NCBI GenBank assembly: GCA_947174615.1 | Contig: CAMWJQ010000281.1 | Location: forward strand, 1-5,821 | Source of the DNA: an uncultured Lachnospiraceae bacterium | GTDB lineage: Bacteria > Bacillota > Clostridia > Lachnospirales > Lachnospiraceae | Reading direction: 5' to 3' | Length of the DNA: 5,821 bases | In this document: positions 1 through 5,787 of the stretch, in pieces | Position numbering within the stretch: position 1 is the stretch's first letter | Layout: the number at the start of each line of letters is the position of its first letter | Translations under genes and position numbers: made by a program | Notes under the pieces: model-generated | Database searches by the model: none | What the model was told of the DNA's origin: nothing | The model's input: only the letters and a program-made list of their open reading frames with translations

Positions 1-2
1 TG

Positions 3-968
3 CTGCTGGTAAAATATGGTGACAATGGACCGGAGGAACTTTTTAATAATACAGGGTACGCCTTTGAGGGCGACAGGCGCAGGCGGATTGAGGGATTTTT
101 CCAGCGAAACAGGCTTGGATTTGCCACCTCTAAAATAAATAATAACTATACAGATTATCTTGATATCGTATCACTTTTCGCTCAAAAGAAAGTGTGTTCG
201 ATTATGGGGATTCCATTTTACTACAATGATTCGCTTAAAGCAGTCATGGTAGCTTATATCGAAATGAAGGATAATTGGCATTCTCCGACGAGCAAATATC
301 TGCTGGATGAAAGTGATTATGCGGTGTTTGAATTTTTGATGCGCCAGCTTTTAAGTTCTATTGATATGCTTGAGGCAAATGATAAGATCAAGAATATGAA
401 TGATAAGCTGAATCATTTGGCAGTCACGGACAAACTGACAGGATTGTATAACAGAGAAGGATTTTATGGAAATATCAGCAGGATGATTCGGGGCAGGCGC
501 AAGGCAGGAAAGAGGCTTCCTGTCACGCTTATGTATATTGACTTAGATAATTTTAAATATTACAATGACACTTTTGGACATGGGGTTGGAGATATCATCT
601 TGACAGGAATGGCAGAGATTTTTCAAAAAGAGGTGGAAGACAAGGGATTTGTTACCAGATATGGCGGTGATGAATTTTTGATTACACTTTATACAGATGA
701 TGAAGCCTGTGCAGGACAGCTTGCGAAAAACATTTATGATCGAGTGGAACAAGAGGATGGATTTTCAATGGCAGTGCAGAAAAAGCTTGGGAAAAAAATT
801 CATATTCCAAAAAATCATCAGATTTCCTGCTCCATTGGCATCAGCAGCAGAAAGGCGCTGACATCGGAGGAGGAACTTGAGAAGATGGTGAAGGAGGCCG
901 ATAAGGTTCTTTATGATGTAAAAAAAGCGGGCAAAGGTTCATACAAATTTTATGCATTAAGTTGTTAA
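3..968 (+). CDS. GAF-like/GGDEF diguanylate cyclase, 5'-truncated by window edge
   Basis: Probable diguanylate cyclase, which condenses two GTP into cyclic di-GMP. The frame is open from the first bases, so the start lies off the left edge; a GTG at 192 is internal and should not be taken as the start. The part before about 420 has the look of a GAF-type sensor domain ending in a long helix that leads into the catalytic domain. The GGDEF domain begins with DKLTGLYNR (429-455), continues with YIDLDNFKYYNDTFGH, where the first Asp (codon 540) is the expected metal ligand and Asn (codon 564) the expected guanine contact, has an intact GGDEF loop (663-677), and ends with SIGIS and the ADKVLYDVKKAGKGSY helix. 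The inhibitory RxxD site that normally precedes the loop reads ExxG, so product inhibition is probably absent. No membrane segment is visible in the part shown. Catalytic activity is inferred from the conserved motifs; the input signal is unknown. Confidence 0.93.
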   Translation: MLVKYGDNGPEELFNNTGYAFEGDRRRRIEGFFQRNRLGFATSKINNNYTDYLDIVSLFAQKKVCSIMGIPFYYNDSLKAVMVAYIEMKDNWHSPTSKYLLDESDYAVFEFLMRQLLSSIDMLEANDKIKNMNDKLNHLAVTDKLTGLYNREGFYGNISRMIRGRRKAGKRLPVTLMYIDLDNFKYYNDTFGHGVGDIILTGMAEIFQKEVEDKGFVTRYGGDEFLITLYTDDEACAGQLAKNIYDRVEQEDGFSMAVQKKLGKKIHIPKNHQISCSIGISSRKALTSEEELEKMVKEADKVLYDVKKAGKGSYKFYALSC

Positions 969-1035
969 AATGTCTATATGTAAAATAACAAAATTTTGCT
1001 GTAAAATATTAGTAAAGATGCAATATGAATAGTGG

Positions 1036-1064
1036 TTGATATTTTTAGAATGATAGGGTATACT
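1036..1064 (+). promoter_or_regulatory. Sigma-A promoter of the 6S-like RNA
   Basis: A -35 box TTGATA (1036-1041) is followed after exactly 17 bases by a -10 box TATACT (1059-1064). A second TATAAT overlaps at 1064-1069 but would give a 22-base spacer, so the first pairing is preferred. Transcription would start near 1071, just where the 5' strand of the RNA's closing stem begins. Nothing else needs this promoter except the RNA gene and possibly read-through into the SpoIID gene. Confidence 0.75.
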
Positions 1065-1070
1065 ATAATT

Positions 1071-1250
1071 AATCTGAAATGTACGATAACTCTTGTCATT
1101 TTGAACCTACATCACTTTAAACGGGATTCCTATATTGTCTGATCAATGTCATGCCCCCCATTTTGGTCAGGGGAAGGCAGCGAGAAAGATTGCGGTTGCC
1201 CACCTAGCATTGGCTAGGAGTCAAAATACAGGAGCCGGCGTTTCGGGGAT
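1071..1250 (+). ncRNA. ssrS: Probable 6S RNA (SsrS)
   Basis: 6S RNA is a roughly 180-200 nt rod that mimics an open promoter and binds housekeeping RNA polymerase holoenzyme in stationary phase. The predicted transcript folds that way. An outer stem joins about 1072-1082 to 1238-1250 with G-U pairs and small bulges. A 14-bp helix pairs 1090-1104 with 1221-1234 with one bulged C at 1097. A large open region follows, with a small hairpin on the 3' side (CCTAGC 1203-1208, loop ATTG, GCTAGG 1213-1218). Distal pairings include TGCC+CCCC with GGGG+GGCA around 1152-1179. Closing stem, central bubble with a 3'-side hairpin, and a distal stem is the 6S layout. It has its own promoter and terminator and no convincing reading frame. 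The name rests on architecture, size, and a remembered resemblance to clostridial 6S sequences, not on a covariance search; another structured RNA cannot be excluded. Confidence 0.72.
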
Positions 1251-1263
1251 ACACAAATGAAGC

Positions 1264-1290
1264 AAAGCAGCCTTAGCGGGCTGCTTTTGT
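1264..1290 (+). terminator. Intrinsic terminator after the 6S-like RNA
   Basis: A perfect 9-bp stem, AAAGCAGCC (1264-1272) with GGCTGCTTT (1279-1287), closes a 6-base loop and runs into a short T run (TTTT 1285-1288). Flanking bases ATACAC (1249-1254) and GTGTAT (1292-1297) can extend the helix at its base, reaching to within 2 bases of the ATG at 1300. The T run is short, so some read-through into the SpoIID gene is possible. Confidence 0.85.
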
Positions 1291-1299
1291 GGTGTATTC

Positions 1300-2862
1300 A
1301 TGTGTTCATTTCAAAATAGGGAGGTATGGAATATACTCTATATTAAAGGGTTTTCTAAGAAGCTTTTTATTGTACTTATTTGGGTCATTATCGTAGTCGG
1401 TATCTATCGGTGTAGTGCAAATTTAACCGATTTCGACGAGGATACAGCAGATAAAGTGGAAGAGAGAGAACCTGAGAAAAATAAGGAGGAGACCAACCTA
1501 CTAAATAGCAGAACAATAGATTCTATTGATAAAAAGCTGGTGCCAGACGATCAGGTGCGAGTGTTGATTATGAATCAGGGGTATCAAGGTATTTATCATA
1601 CAGAGCTTGTTATTGAGTGCAGTGAGGAGATGATGATTGACCAAGATGGTAAAGTCTTGATATTTCCTCCCAATTCAGAATATATCTTAACTCAGAAAAA
1701 TTTTGAAGGAGATAACCGAATCTGTATCACAGGAAAAAATAATGGCAGGCTGCAGCTTAAAAATATCGGGAGGAACAGTTCCGCGCAATACCGGGGGAAA
1801 TTAGAGTGTTTTCCTTCTGCGGAGGGGATTGTCGTGGTCAATGAACTTCCAGTGGAAGAATATCTCTACAGTGTAGTGCCGAGTGAGATGCCTTCGGCTT
1901 ATCCGGAGGAGGCGTTAAAGGCACAGGCGATCAGCGCGAGAACCTACACTTATTTTCATAAGCAGAGCTTTGCTTATCCGGAATGGGAAGCACATATGGA
2001 TGATAGTACGGCATTTCAGGTTTATATGAATTGCGAGGAGTCTCCAAGTGCAATCAATGCCGTGAATGAGACGAGAAATCAAGTGCTGACTTATGGCGGT
2101 GATATTGTAGAGAGTTTTTATTATTCTACTTCAAGCGGTTACAACGGCGGTGCAGCCGTGTGGAATGATACAGTATCGGCAGCAGATGCATATCTGATCG
2201 AGTCAGGAGAAGAACTCTATGCGGCGGACAATGAGGAGGGCGAGCGGGCATATGCTCAGTTTATCGATCATGGAAATGAGGCGGATGTGGAATATCATGA
2301 GGCATGGTACCGTTGGACATATAACCGGATGCTCGACAACAATGCTGTCAAGAAAGTTCTTCAAAAACTTTATACATTATCGAAAACACAGCCGCAGAAA
2401 GTGCGAATCCGTTCAAAGTATCTATCATCTAATCAACTGCCAAATGAGAAGGGGATTGGCGATATCAGGATTTTAAGCCGGAAGAAGAGCGGTATGGTGG
2501 CAGGAATCATGATTGAGACAGAACATTTTAGAGTGAGTGTGATGACCCAGCATGTGATCAGACAGGCGCTTGGCTGTGCACAGGATACAGTTACAAGAAA
2601 GGATGGCAGCAGCTATACAATGGGGGATCTGCTTCCGAGTGCATACTTTTACATAGAAAAAATTTATGATAAGAATGGAGAAAAGGGGGATACTTTAAAG
2701 CAGATTATTATACATGGCGCTGGATATGGTCATGGCTGTGGAATGTCTCAGAATGGCGCAAAGAGATTTGCTGAAAAAGGATTAACCGCAGCAGAGATAT
2801 TAGCATATTATTATAATGGAGAGATTAAGGCTGTTGATGAGTTGTACCTGACAGCCGATTAA
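1300..2862 (+). CDS. spoIID: SpoIID/LytB-domain protein (membrane-anchored lytic transglycosylase)
   Basis: SpoIID-type enzyme. Characterised SpoIID cleaves peptidoglycan glycan strands from which SpoIIP has removed peptides, driving engulfment during sporulation. A membrane anchor spans residues about 21-36, followed by an acidic, charged linker to about residue 80. The family core is clear: LPVEEYLYSVVPSEMP (183-198) with Glu196 at the catalytic position, AQAISARTY, the D-x-AFQVY segment (about 234-242), FYYSTSSGYN (273-282), TWYRW-like EAWYRWTYN (334-342), a GDIRILSRKKSGMV strand pair, R-x-ALG (421-425), and the C-terminal HGAGYGHGCGMSQNGA (472-487) with IL-x-YYYNG. At 520 residues it is much longer than B. 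subtilis SpoIID, mainly from the N-terminal linker and additional domain, so a SpoIID-related paralogue rather than the engulfment enzyme itself is possible. The ATG at 1300 is poorly served by a ribosome site (GTGGTG), while a good one (AGGGAGGT) lies inside the frame at 1318-1325; no ATG, GTG or TTG follows it in frame before the membrane segment. Confidence 0.88.
   Translation: MCSFQNREVWNILYIKGFSKKLFIVLIWVIIVVGIYRCSANLTDFDEDTADKVEEREPEKNKEETNLLNSRTIDSIDKKLVPDDQVRVLIMNQGYQGIYHTELVIECSEEMMIDQDGKVLIFPPNSEYILTQKNFEGDNRICITGKNNGRLQLKNIGRNSSAQYRGKLECFPSAEGIVVVNELPVEEYLYSVVPSEMPSAYPEEALKAQAISARTYTYFHKQSFAYPEWEAHMDDSTAFQVYMNCEESPSAINAVNETRNQVLTYGGDIVESFYYSTSSGYNGGAAVWNDTVSAADAYLIESGEELYAADNEEGERAYAQFIDHGNEADVEYHEAWYRWTYNRMLDNNAVKKVLQKLYTLSKTQPQKVRIRSKYLSSNQLPNEKGIGDIRILSRKKSGMVAGIMIETEHFRVSVMTQHVIRQALGCAQDTVTRKDGSSYTMGDLLPSAYFYIEKIYDKNGEKGDTLKQIIIHGAGYGHGCGMSQNGAKRFAEKGLTAAEILAYYYNGEIKAVDELYLTAD
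1318..1325 (+). promoter_or_regulatory. Misplaced Shine-Dalgarno-like site near the spoIID start
   Basis: AGGGAGGT is the best ribosome-binding match near this gene but lies 18 bases downstream of the ATG at 1300. The ATG it directly precedes (1326) is only 1 base away and opens a different frame that stops after six codons. In the gene's own frame the first codon at normal spacing is ATA (1333), followed by ATT (1342). It could mark a non-AUG start giving a protein 11 residues shorter with the same membrane anchor, or be a chance purine run. Confidence 0.4.
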
Positions 2863-2914
2863 TGCACACGGACACAAATATATGTTCTGATGTGGCAAGA
2901 AGGAGCTGTCCAGA

Positions 2915-3757
2915 ATGTCTATCTACACAAAATTATACGGATTACAAAAACAGATACGCAGAACCTTTCAGGAAGCGGAGGTGGGAACTTACGCTTCCGG
3001 CGCTGCGTTCTTTTTATTCCTGTCAGTGATACCGATGGTGCTGATTGTCAGCGGAATGCTCCCGTATGAGATGATGCGCAAGAAGGAGATGGTCAATATA
3101 TCACAGGCGGTTGTCCCGGAGAAGATCTACAGCTTTCTGCTCAGTATCGTGGATAGTTACCATGGAAACAATCTGACAATGCTGTCAGTTTCTGCGTTTG
3201 TGGTACTGTGGTCGGCATCAAAGGGAGTGCTTGCGCTGATCAGGGGACTGAATCATATTTATGAGGTGAGGGAGACAAGGGGATATATTCTCTTGAGACT
3301 AAAAGCTTCATTCTACACGATTTTTCTGCTGCTTGCGATACTGCTTTCTGCGGGTGTGCTTGTCTTTGGAAATACGCTTGCCGGCTGGCTGATTCCCGAC
3401 TATGGTCCCGCTGCCAGACTGTGGCGGATTTTGGGCGGGATACGGCATGTGTTTGTGGCAGGGATGATTTCTGTGGTCTTTTGTACGATGTACAGTCTGC
3501 TGCCAAACAATCATATGCCGTGGCGGGAGCATTATCCGGGGGCAGTGGTGACTTCTGTGTTCTGGACTCTATACTCTTTCGGATTTTCTGTATATATTGA
3601 TTATTTCGGCGGCTTTTCCATGTACGGGAGTCTGACAAGTATTGTGATCGTGATGATCTGGCTGTATTTTTGTATGTACATTTTCTTCTGCGGTGCGTTG
3701 CTCAACAAGTGGCTTGTGGATGGGTATGTGGATGATTATATCTCTCAGATTTTATGA
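2915..3757 (+). CDS. YihY/BrkB family integral membrane protein
   Basis: Member of the YihY/UPF0761 family, once called ribonuclease BN by misassignment; the true role is unsettled. The 280 residues contain six hydrophobic helices, roughly 25-47, 88-110, 132-155, 177-195, 208-230 and 237-265. Family signatures are present: FLFLSVIPMVLI in helix 1, WSASKGVLALIRGLNHIYEVRE (99-120, cytoplasmic turn after helix 2), PGAVVTSVFWTLYSFGFSVYI (208-228), and the C-terminal YGSLTSIVIVMIWLY...GALLN (237-264). Length is normal, and there is no soluble domain. The start is set by AAGGAG (2900-2905), 9 bases before the ATG. It begins 52 bases after the SpoIID-type gene with no terminator or clear promoter between, so the two are likely cotranscribed. 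That pairing suggests an envelope role but does not prove a sporulation one. Confidence 0.9.
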   Translation: MSIYTKLYGLQKQIRRTFQEAEVGTYASGAAFFLFLSVIPMVLIVSGMLPYEMMRKKEMVNISQAVVPEKIYSFLLSIVDSYHGNNLTMLSVSAFVVLWSASKGVLALIRGLNHIYEVRETRGYILLRLKASFYTIFLLLAILLSAGVLVFGNTLAGWLIPDYGPAARLWRILGGIRHVFVAGMISVVFCTMYSLLPNNHMPWREHYPGAVVTSVFWTLYSFGFSVYIDYFGGFSMYGSLTSIVIVMIWLYFCMYIFFCGALLNKWLVDGYVDDYISQIL

Positions 3758-3825
3758 GATAGGATGAGTATAAATCAATAGCATGTTAAACAAAGATAGC
3801 GGACATATTTTGTGGGAAACAAATA

Positions 3826-3854
3826 TAGAGCGTGCAGAGGAGAAGTGATATACT
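3826..3854 (+). promoter_or_regulatory. Weak candidate promoter for the leader and the 4015 gene
   Basis: TATACT (3849-3854) is a good -10 box, but the hexamer 17 bases upstream (TAGAGC, 3826-3831) matches TTGACA at only three positions. A start near 3861 would place the whole foldable leader inside the transcript. Supported only by the -10 match and position. Confidence 0.3.
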
Positions 3855-3881
3855 GAAAATGCTAAGGCAAATGGGATAGAG

Positions 3882-3996
3882 TAAGGCAGGTAAATCTGAT
3901 GAACCGTAAGAATAAGGAGATGGAGGCTTTGGAAGCAGAGTCAACTCTGCGGTTCGTGGGTGTGATTTCGAAAACGACCTTGATATAACCGCCTTA
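3882..3996 (+). other. Structured leader candidate (unrecognised cis-regulatory RNA)
   Basis: The two ends pair: TAAGGC-A-GGT (3882-3891) with ACCGCCTTA (3988-3996), nine base pairs with one bulged A. Inside, GAACC (3901-3905) pairs with GGTTC (3951-3955), stacked directly on a perfect hairpin GCAGAG (3935-3940), loop TCAA, CTCTGC (3945-3950). The closing strand ends 4 bases before the AGGAGG ribosome site (4001-4006) of the gene at 4015. A second TAAGGC at 3863-3868 could compete for the same GCCTTA strand. This is the arrangement of a riboswitch or attenuator, but I recognise no known class, there is no terminator hairpin, and the same bases carry a 29-codon frame. The pairing is read from the sequence; the function is inference. 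Confidence 0.35.
3899..3988 (+). CDS. Possible 29-residue small ORF or leader peptide
   Basis: ATG at 3899 opens a 29-codon frame ending at TAA (3986-3988), preceded at about 8 bases by AAGGCAGG (3883-3890), a fair ribosome site. The peptide, MNRKNKEMEALEAESTLRFV at its start, is charged and probably helical first, then ends with a short hydrophobic stretch (GVISKTTLI). It resembles nothing I know. Its stop lies 26 bases before the next gene and its ribosome site overlaps the 5' strand of the leader's closing helix, so translation would disturb the fold. Equally, it may be a chance frame within a structured RNA. Confidence 0.25.
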   Translation: MNRKNKEMEALEAESTLRFVGVISKTTLI

Positions 3997-4014
3997 AAGC
4001 AGGAGGGCAGCAGC

Positions 4015-4770
4015 ATGAAAGAGAAGTGGCGCGTGACAAGCGTTTTGTTTAATGTAGTAACAGTGATTATGTTATTGGCAGCATCATATCTTGTACTTGT
4101 TTTTCCGGCAGATTTTGTATTGGATTTGTTCTGGGAGAAGTGTGACCAAGGTGTGCTGCTGCGCACAACTTATGATTATGGGCAGTTTGCGGGGCTTCCG
4201 GCGGGCGAGGGTATTTTGAAATTGTCAAATATCGAGGAGTATAACAGCGCTGAAGGCTCAGAATACTTTACGTTTCGGACAGAGAAGATCATCCCATTGG
4301 AGGCATATCGTCTGAAAAGCAGCAGTGATGCCACGGACACCAAATACAGGAGAGGGAAGCGTGTGGTTTCCTCTGGCGTGGAGCAATGGAATACCTATGG
4401 GAAAAAGGCTGGATTCAAACGATATTTGTTTAATCGCTACTATCTAGTTCAGCTTCCAGATGGAAATTATGCAGCGGCTTTTCTCGATGACGGCTCCTAT
4501 CTGCGCTATCGGCTTACAGGGCAAGTGCAGCTTCCGGTCGGGCGCGTGACCTACATGACTGCCAATGAAAAAAAGCTGCTTGCGCCGTACATAACAGCCT
4601 ATGGTCTCCATGAGGAAAAGCTTCTCGATATGTTCTGCGAGGAGCGGTATGAAAATCACAAGACGCTGAATTATATGGTGCTGTCAGCAGTCTGGGTACT
4701 GGTACTAGGGGTGTATATCATGTTTGTCCTGCTCATAGAAAAGGTATTTGGGAAAAAAGCCTTGGATTAG
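4015..4770 (+). CDS. Hypothetical two-helix membrane protein
   Basis: I do not recognise this 251-residue protein. It has one hydrophobic helix near the N-terminus (about 12-36) and another near the C-terminus (about 220-241), the latter followed by a short basic tail (EKVFGKKALD). The intervening roughly 180 residues are soluble and mixed in charge, without an obvious catalytic motif; with N-terminal MKEKWR and a C-terminal KK tail, the loop is most simply placed outside the membrane. A segment RYYLVQLPDGNYAAAFLDDG (141-160) looks like consecutive beta strands. The start is well defined by AGGAGG (4001-4006), 8 bases before the ATG. It follows the YihY-type gene after a 257-base gap holding the foldable leader, and is separated from the next gene by a strong promoter, so it may be its own unit. 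Existence of the gene is secure; function is not. Confidence 0.82.
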   Translation: MKEKWRVTSVLFNVVTVIMLLAASYLVLVFPADFVLDLFWEKCDQGVLLRTTYDYGQFAGLPAGEGILKLSNIEEYNSAEGSEYFTFRTEKIIPLEAYRLKSSSDATDTKYRRGKRVVSSGVEQWNTYGKKAGFKRYLFNRYYLVQLPDGNYAAAFLDDGSYLRYRLTGQVQLPVGRVTYMTANEKKLLAPYITAYGLHEEKLLDMFCEERYENHKTLNYMVLSAVWVLVLGVYIMFVLLIEKVFGKKALD

Positions 4771-4774
4771 GAAC

Positions 4775-4803
4775 TTGATAAAATTTCCAGAGAATGCTAT
4801 AAT
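4775..4803 (+). promoter_or_regulatory. Strong sigma-A promoter of the hemerythrin-CheC/CheX gene
   Basis: TTGATA (4775-4780), 17-base spacer, and consensus TATAAT (4798-4803) with an extended -10 TG at 4795-4796. Transcription would start about 4810, leaving a leader of around 43 bases before the ATG at 4853. The ribosome site AAAGGGGA (4838-4845) lies 7 bases from the start. No operator repeat is obvious, so constitutive or growth-linked expression is plausible. Confidence 0.85.
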
Positions 4804-4852
4804 GTTAAAATAAATTACAAAAGTACTGATATACAACAAAGGGGATGGTGTT

Positions 4853-5731
4853 ATGGCAGCTTTATGGAAAGATGAATACAAGGTAGGAAATGACAAGATT
4901 GATGAGCAGCATCGTCAGTTGTTTGATAAGATTGAACAGCTGCTTGAGATTGCCAAGAGCGGTGACAAGAACAGCAATCAGAAGAAATGTATGGAGATCA
5001 TTGACTTCCTGGTGGATTATACAGTGTTTCATTTTAATACAGAGGAGGCTATTCAGCGGGATCGAAAGTATGTGAGCTATGCACAGCATATCAGGATACA
5101 TAACGATTTCAAAAATACTGTTCAGGTGTACAAGGAACTCTTGAGCAGGGATTTTTCAGCAAAGACGTTAAAAAGTTTTATCGGAACGATGCTTGCATGG
5201 CTGGTGAATCATGTCTGTGTCTGTGACAGAAAGATTTTGAAGAATCTGCCGTTGCAAAATATTGAATCCTTTGCAAACACAGAAAGTTTTATAGAAAATG
5301 TGGCATATAAACTTCTCACGGAAATGTATGACATTCCAATAACAGGCGTGAAAAGTTGTATTTATAAGGGAAATGTGGAAGGGGCAGTGATTGTCAGGAC
5401 AGTTGCAGAGGGGAACAATAAACATCTGTTTTTATATGGAATGTCTGATGAGCTTGCGGGGATCCTGTACAATAAAATAAGCGGAATGAATCTGCCGCAC
5501 TTGGATTTTCTGGATGAGCTGGAGAAATCAGCACTGATGGAGATTGGGAATATTATCACGACATATGCCATGAGTGCGATTGACGAGAGCGGCACAGGCG
5601 GCGTTCAGTTTAAGAGTGATCTGTATGTGCATGAGTATAATGAGACGGATTATAATATTATCAACAGCGTTATTCTTGAGATTGCGACAGATTGCGGCAA
5701 GATGGAAATTTTGTACAGCAGACTGAAATAA
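4853..5731 (+). CDS. Bacteriohemerythrin fused to a CheC/CheX-like phosphatase domain
   Basis: Two-domain cytoplasmic protein of 292 residues with no membrane segment. Residues 1-135 are a bacteriohemerythrin, a four-helix bundle that binds O2 at a di-iron site. All seven expected ligands are visible: His20 in DEQH, His60 and Glu64 in HFNTEE, His79 and His83 in HIRIH, and His120 and Asp125 in NHVCVCD. Residues about 141-292 resemble CheC/CheX, phosphatases of phosphorylated CheY. SALMEIGN (226-233) fits the family's S/D-x3-E-x2-N motif, with Glu230 and Asn233 as the expected catalytic pair; the proline normally 23 residues after Asn is Asp256 here. The simplest reading is an oxygen- or redox-sensitive phosphatase for a CheY-like regulator. 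No chemotaxis gene lies in the window, so the partner is unknown. The hemerythrin assignment is firm; the second domain rests on the motif and surrounding helix pattern, and its activity is inferred. Confidence 0.88.
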   Translation: MAALWKDEYKVGNDKIDEQHRQLFDKIEQLLEIAKSGDKNSNQKKCMEIIDFLVDYTVFHFNTEEAIQRDRKYVSYAQHIRIHNDFKNTVQVYKELLSRDFSAKTLKSFIGTMLAWLVNHVCVCDRKILKNLPLQNIESFANTESFIENVAYKLLTEMYDIPITGVKSCIYKGNVEGAVIVRTVAEGNNKHLFLYGMSDELAGILYNKISGMNLPHLDFLDELEKSALMEIGNIITTYAMSAIDESGTGGVQFKSDLYVHEYNETDYNIINSVILEIATDCGKMEILYSRLK

Positions 5732-5787
5732 TGATTACAATTCAGGCAGCAACAAATAATGGATATGTAGAACATGCAAAAATTTGC

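Noticed and set aside
1165..1182. Resemblance of GGTCAGGGGAAGGCAGC to the signal recognition particle RNA core
   Set aside because: The characteristic GTCAGG...GGAAGCAGC tip with its tetraloop is not reproduced, and the overall fold with a 14-bp helix and 3'-side hairpin fits 6S RNA better.
1226..1255. Possible sigma-E promoter for the SpoIID gene (ATA 1226-1228 and GATACACA 1248-1255)
   Set aside because: Spacing is too long, the -10 match is only partial, and it would start transcription inside the terminator.
3240..3638. Long antisense open frame opposite the YihY-type gene
   Set aside because: It lies wholly inside a gene with clear family motifs and membrane helices, has no recognisable domain and is explained as a shadow frame.
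3809..3830. Hairpin ATATTT...AAATAT after the YihY-type gene as a terminator
   Set aside because: The stem is AT-rich with a bulge and is not followed by a T run, so termination there is not supported.
3901..3960. Resemblance of GAACCG...CGGTTCGTGGG to group II intron domain V
   Set aside because: Domain V is a compact 34-nt hairpin with an AGC triad and GNRA loop. Here the strands are 43 bases apart with an asymmetric insert, the triad is absent, and no reverse transcriptase or other intron domain is present.
3786..4166. Antisense open frame across the leader and the start of the 4015 gene
   Set aside because: It runs against the well-supported start and ribosome site of the 4015 gene, has no convincing ribosome site or protein family, and would destroy the leader interpretation without gain.
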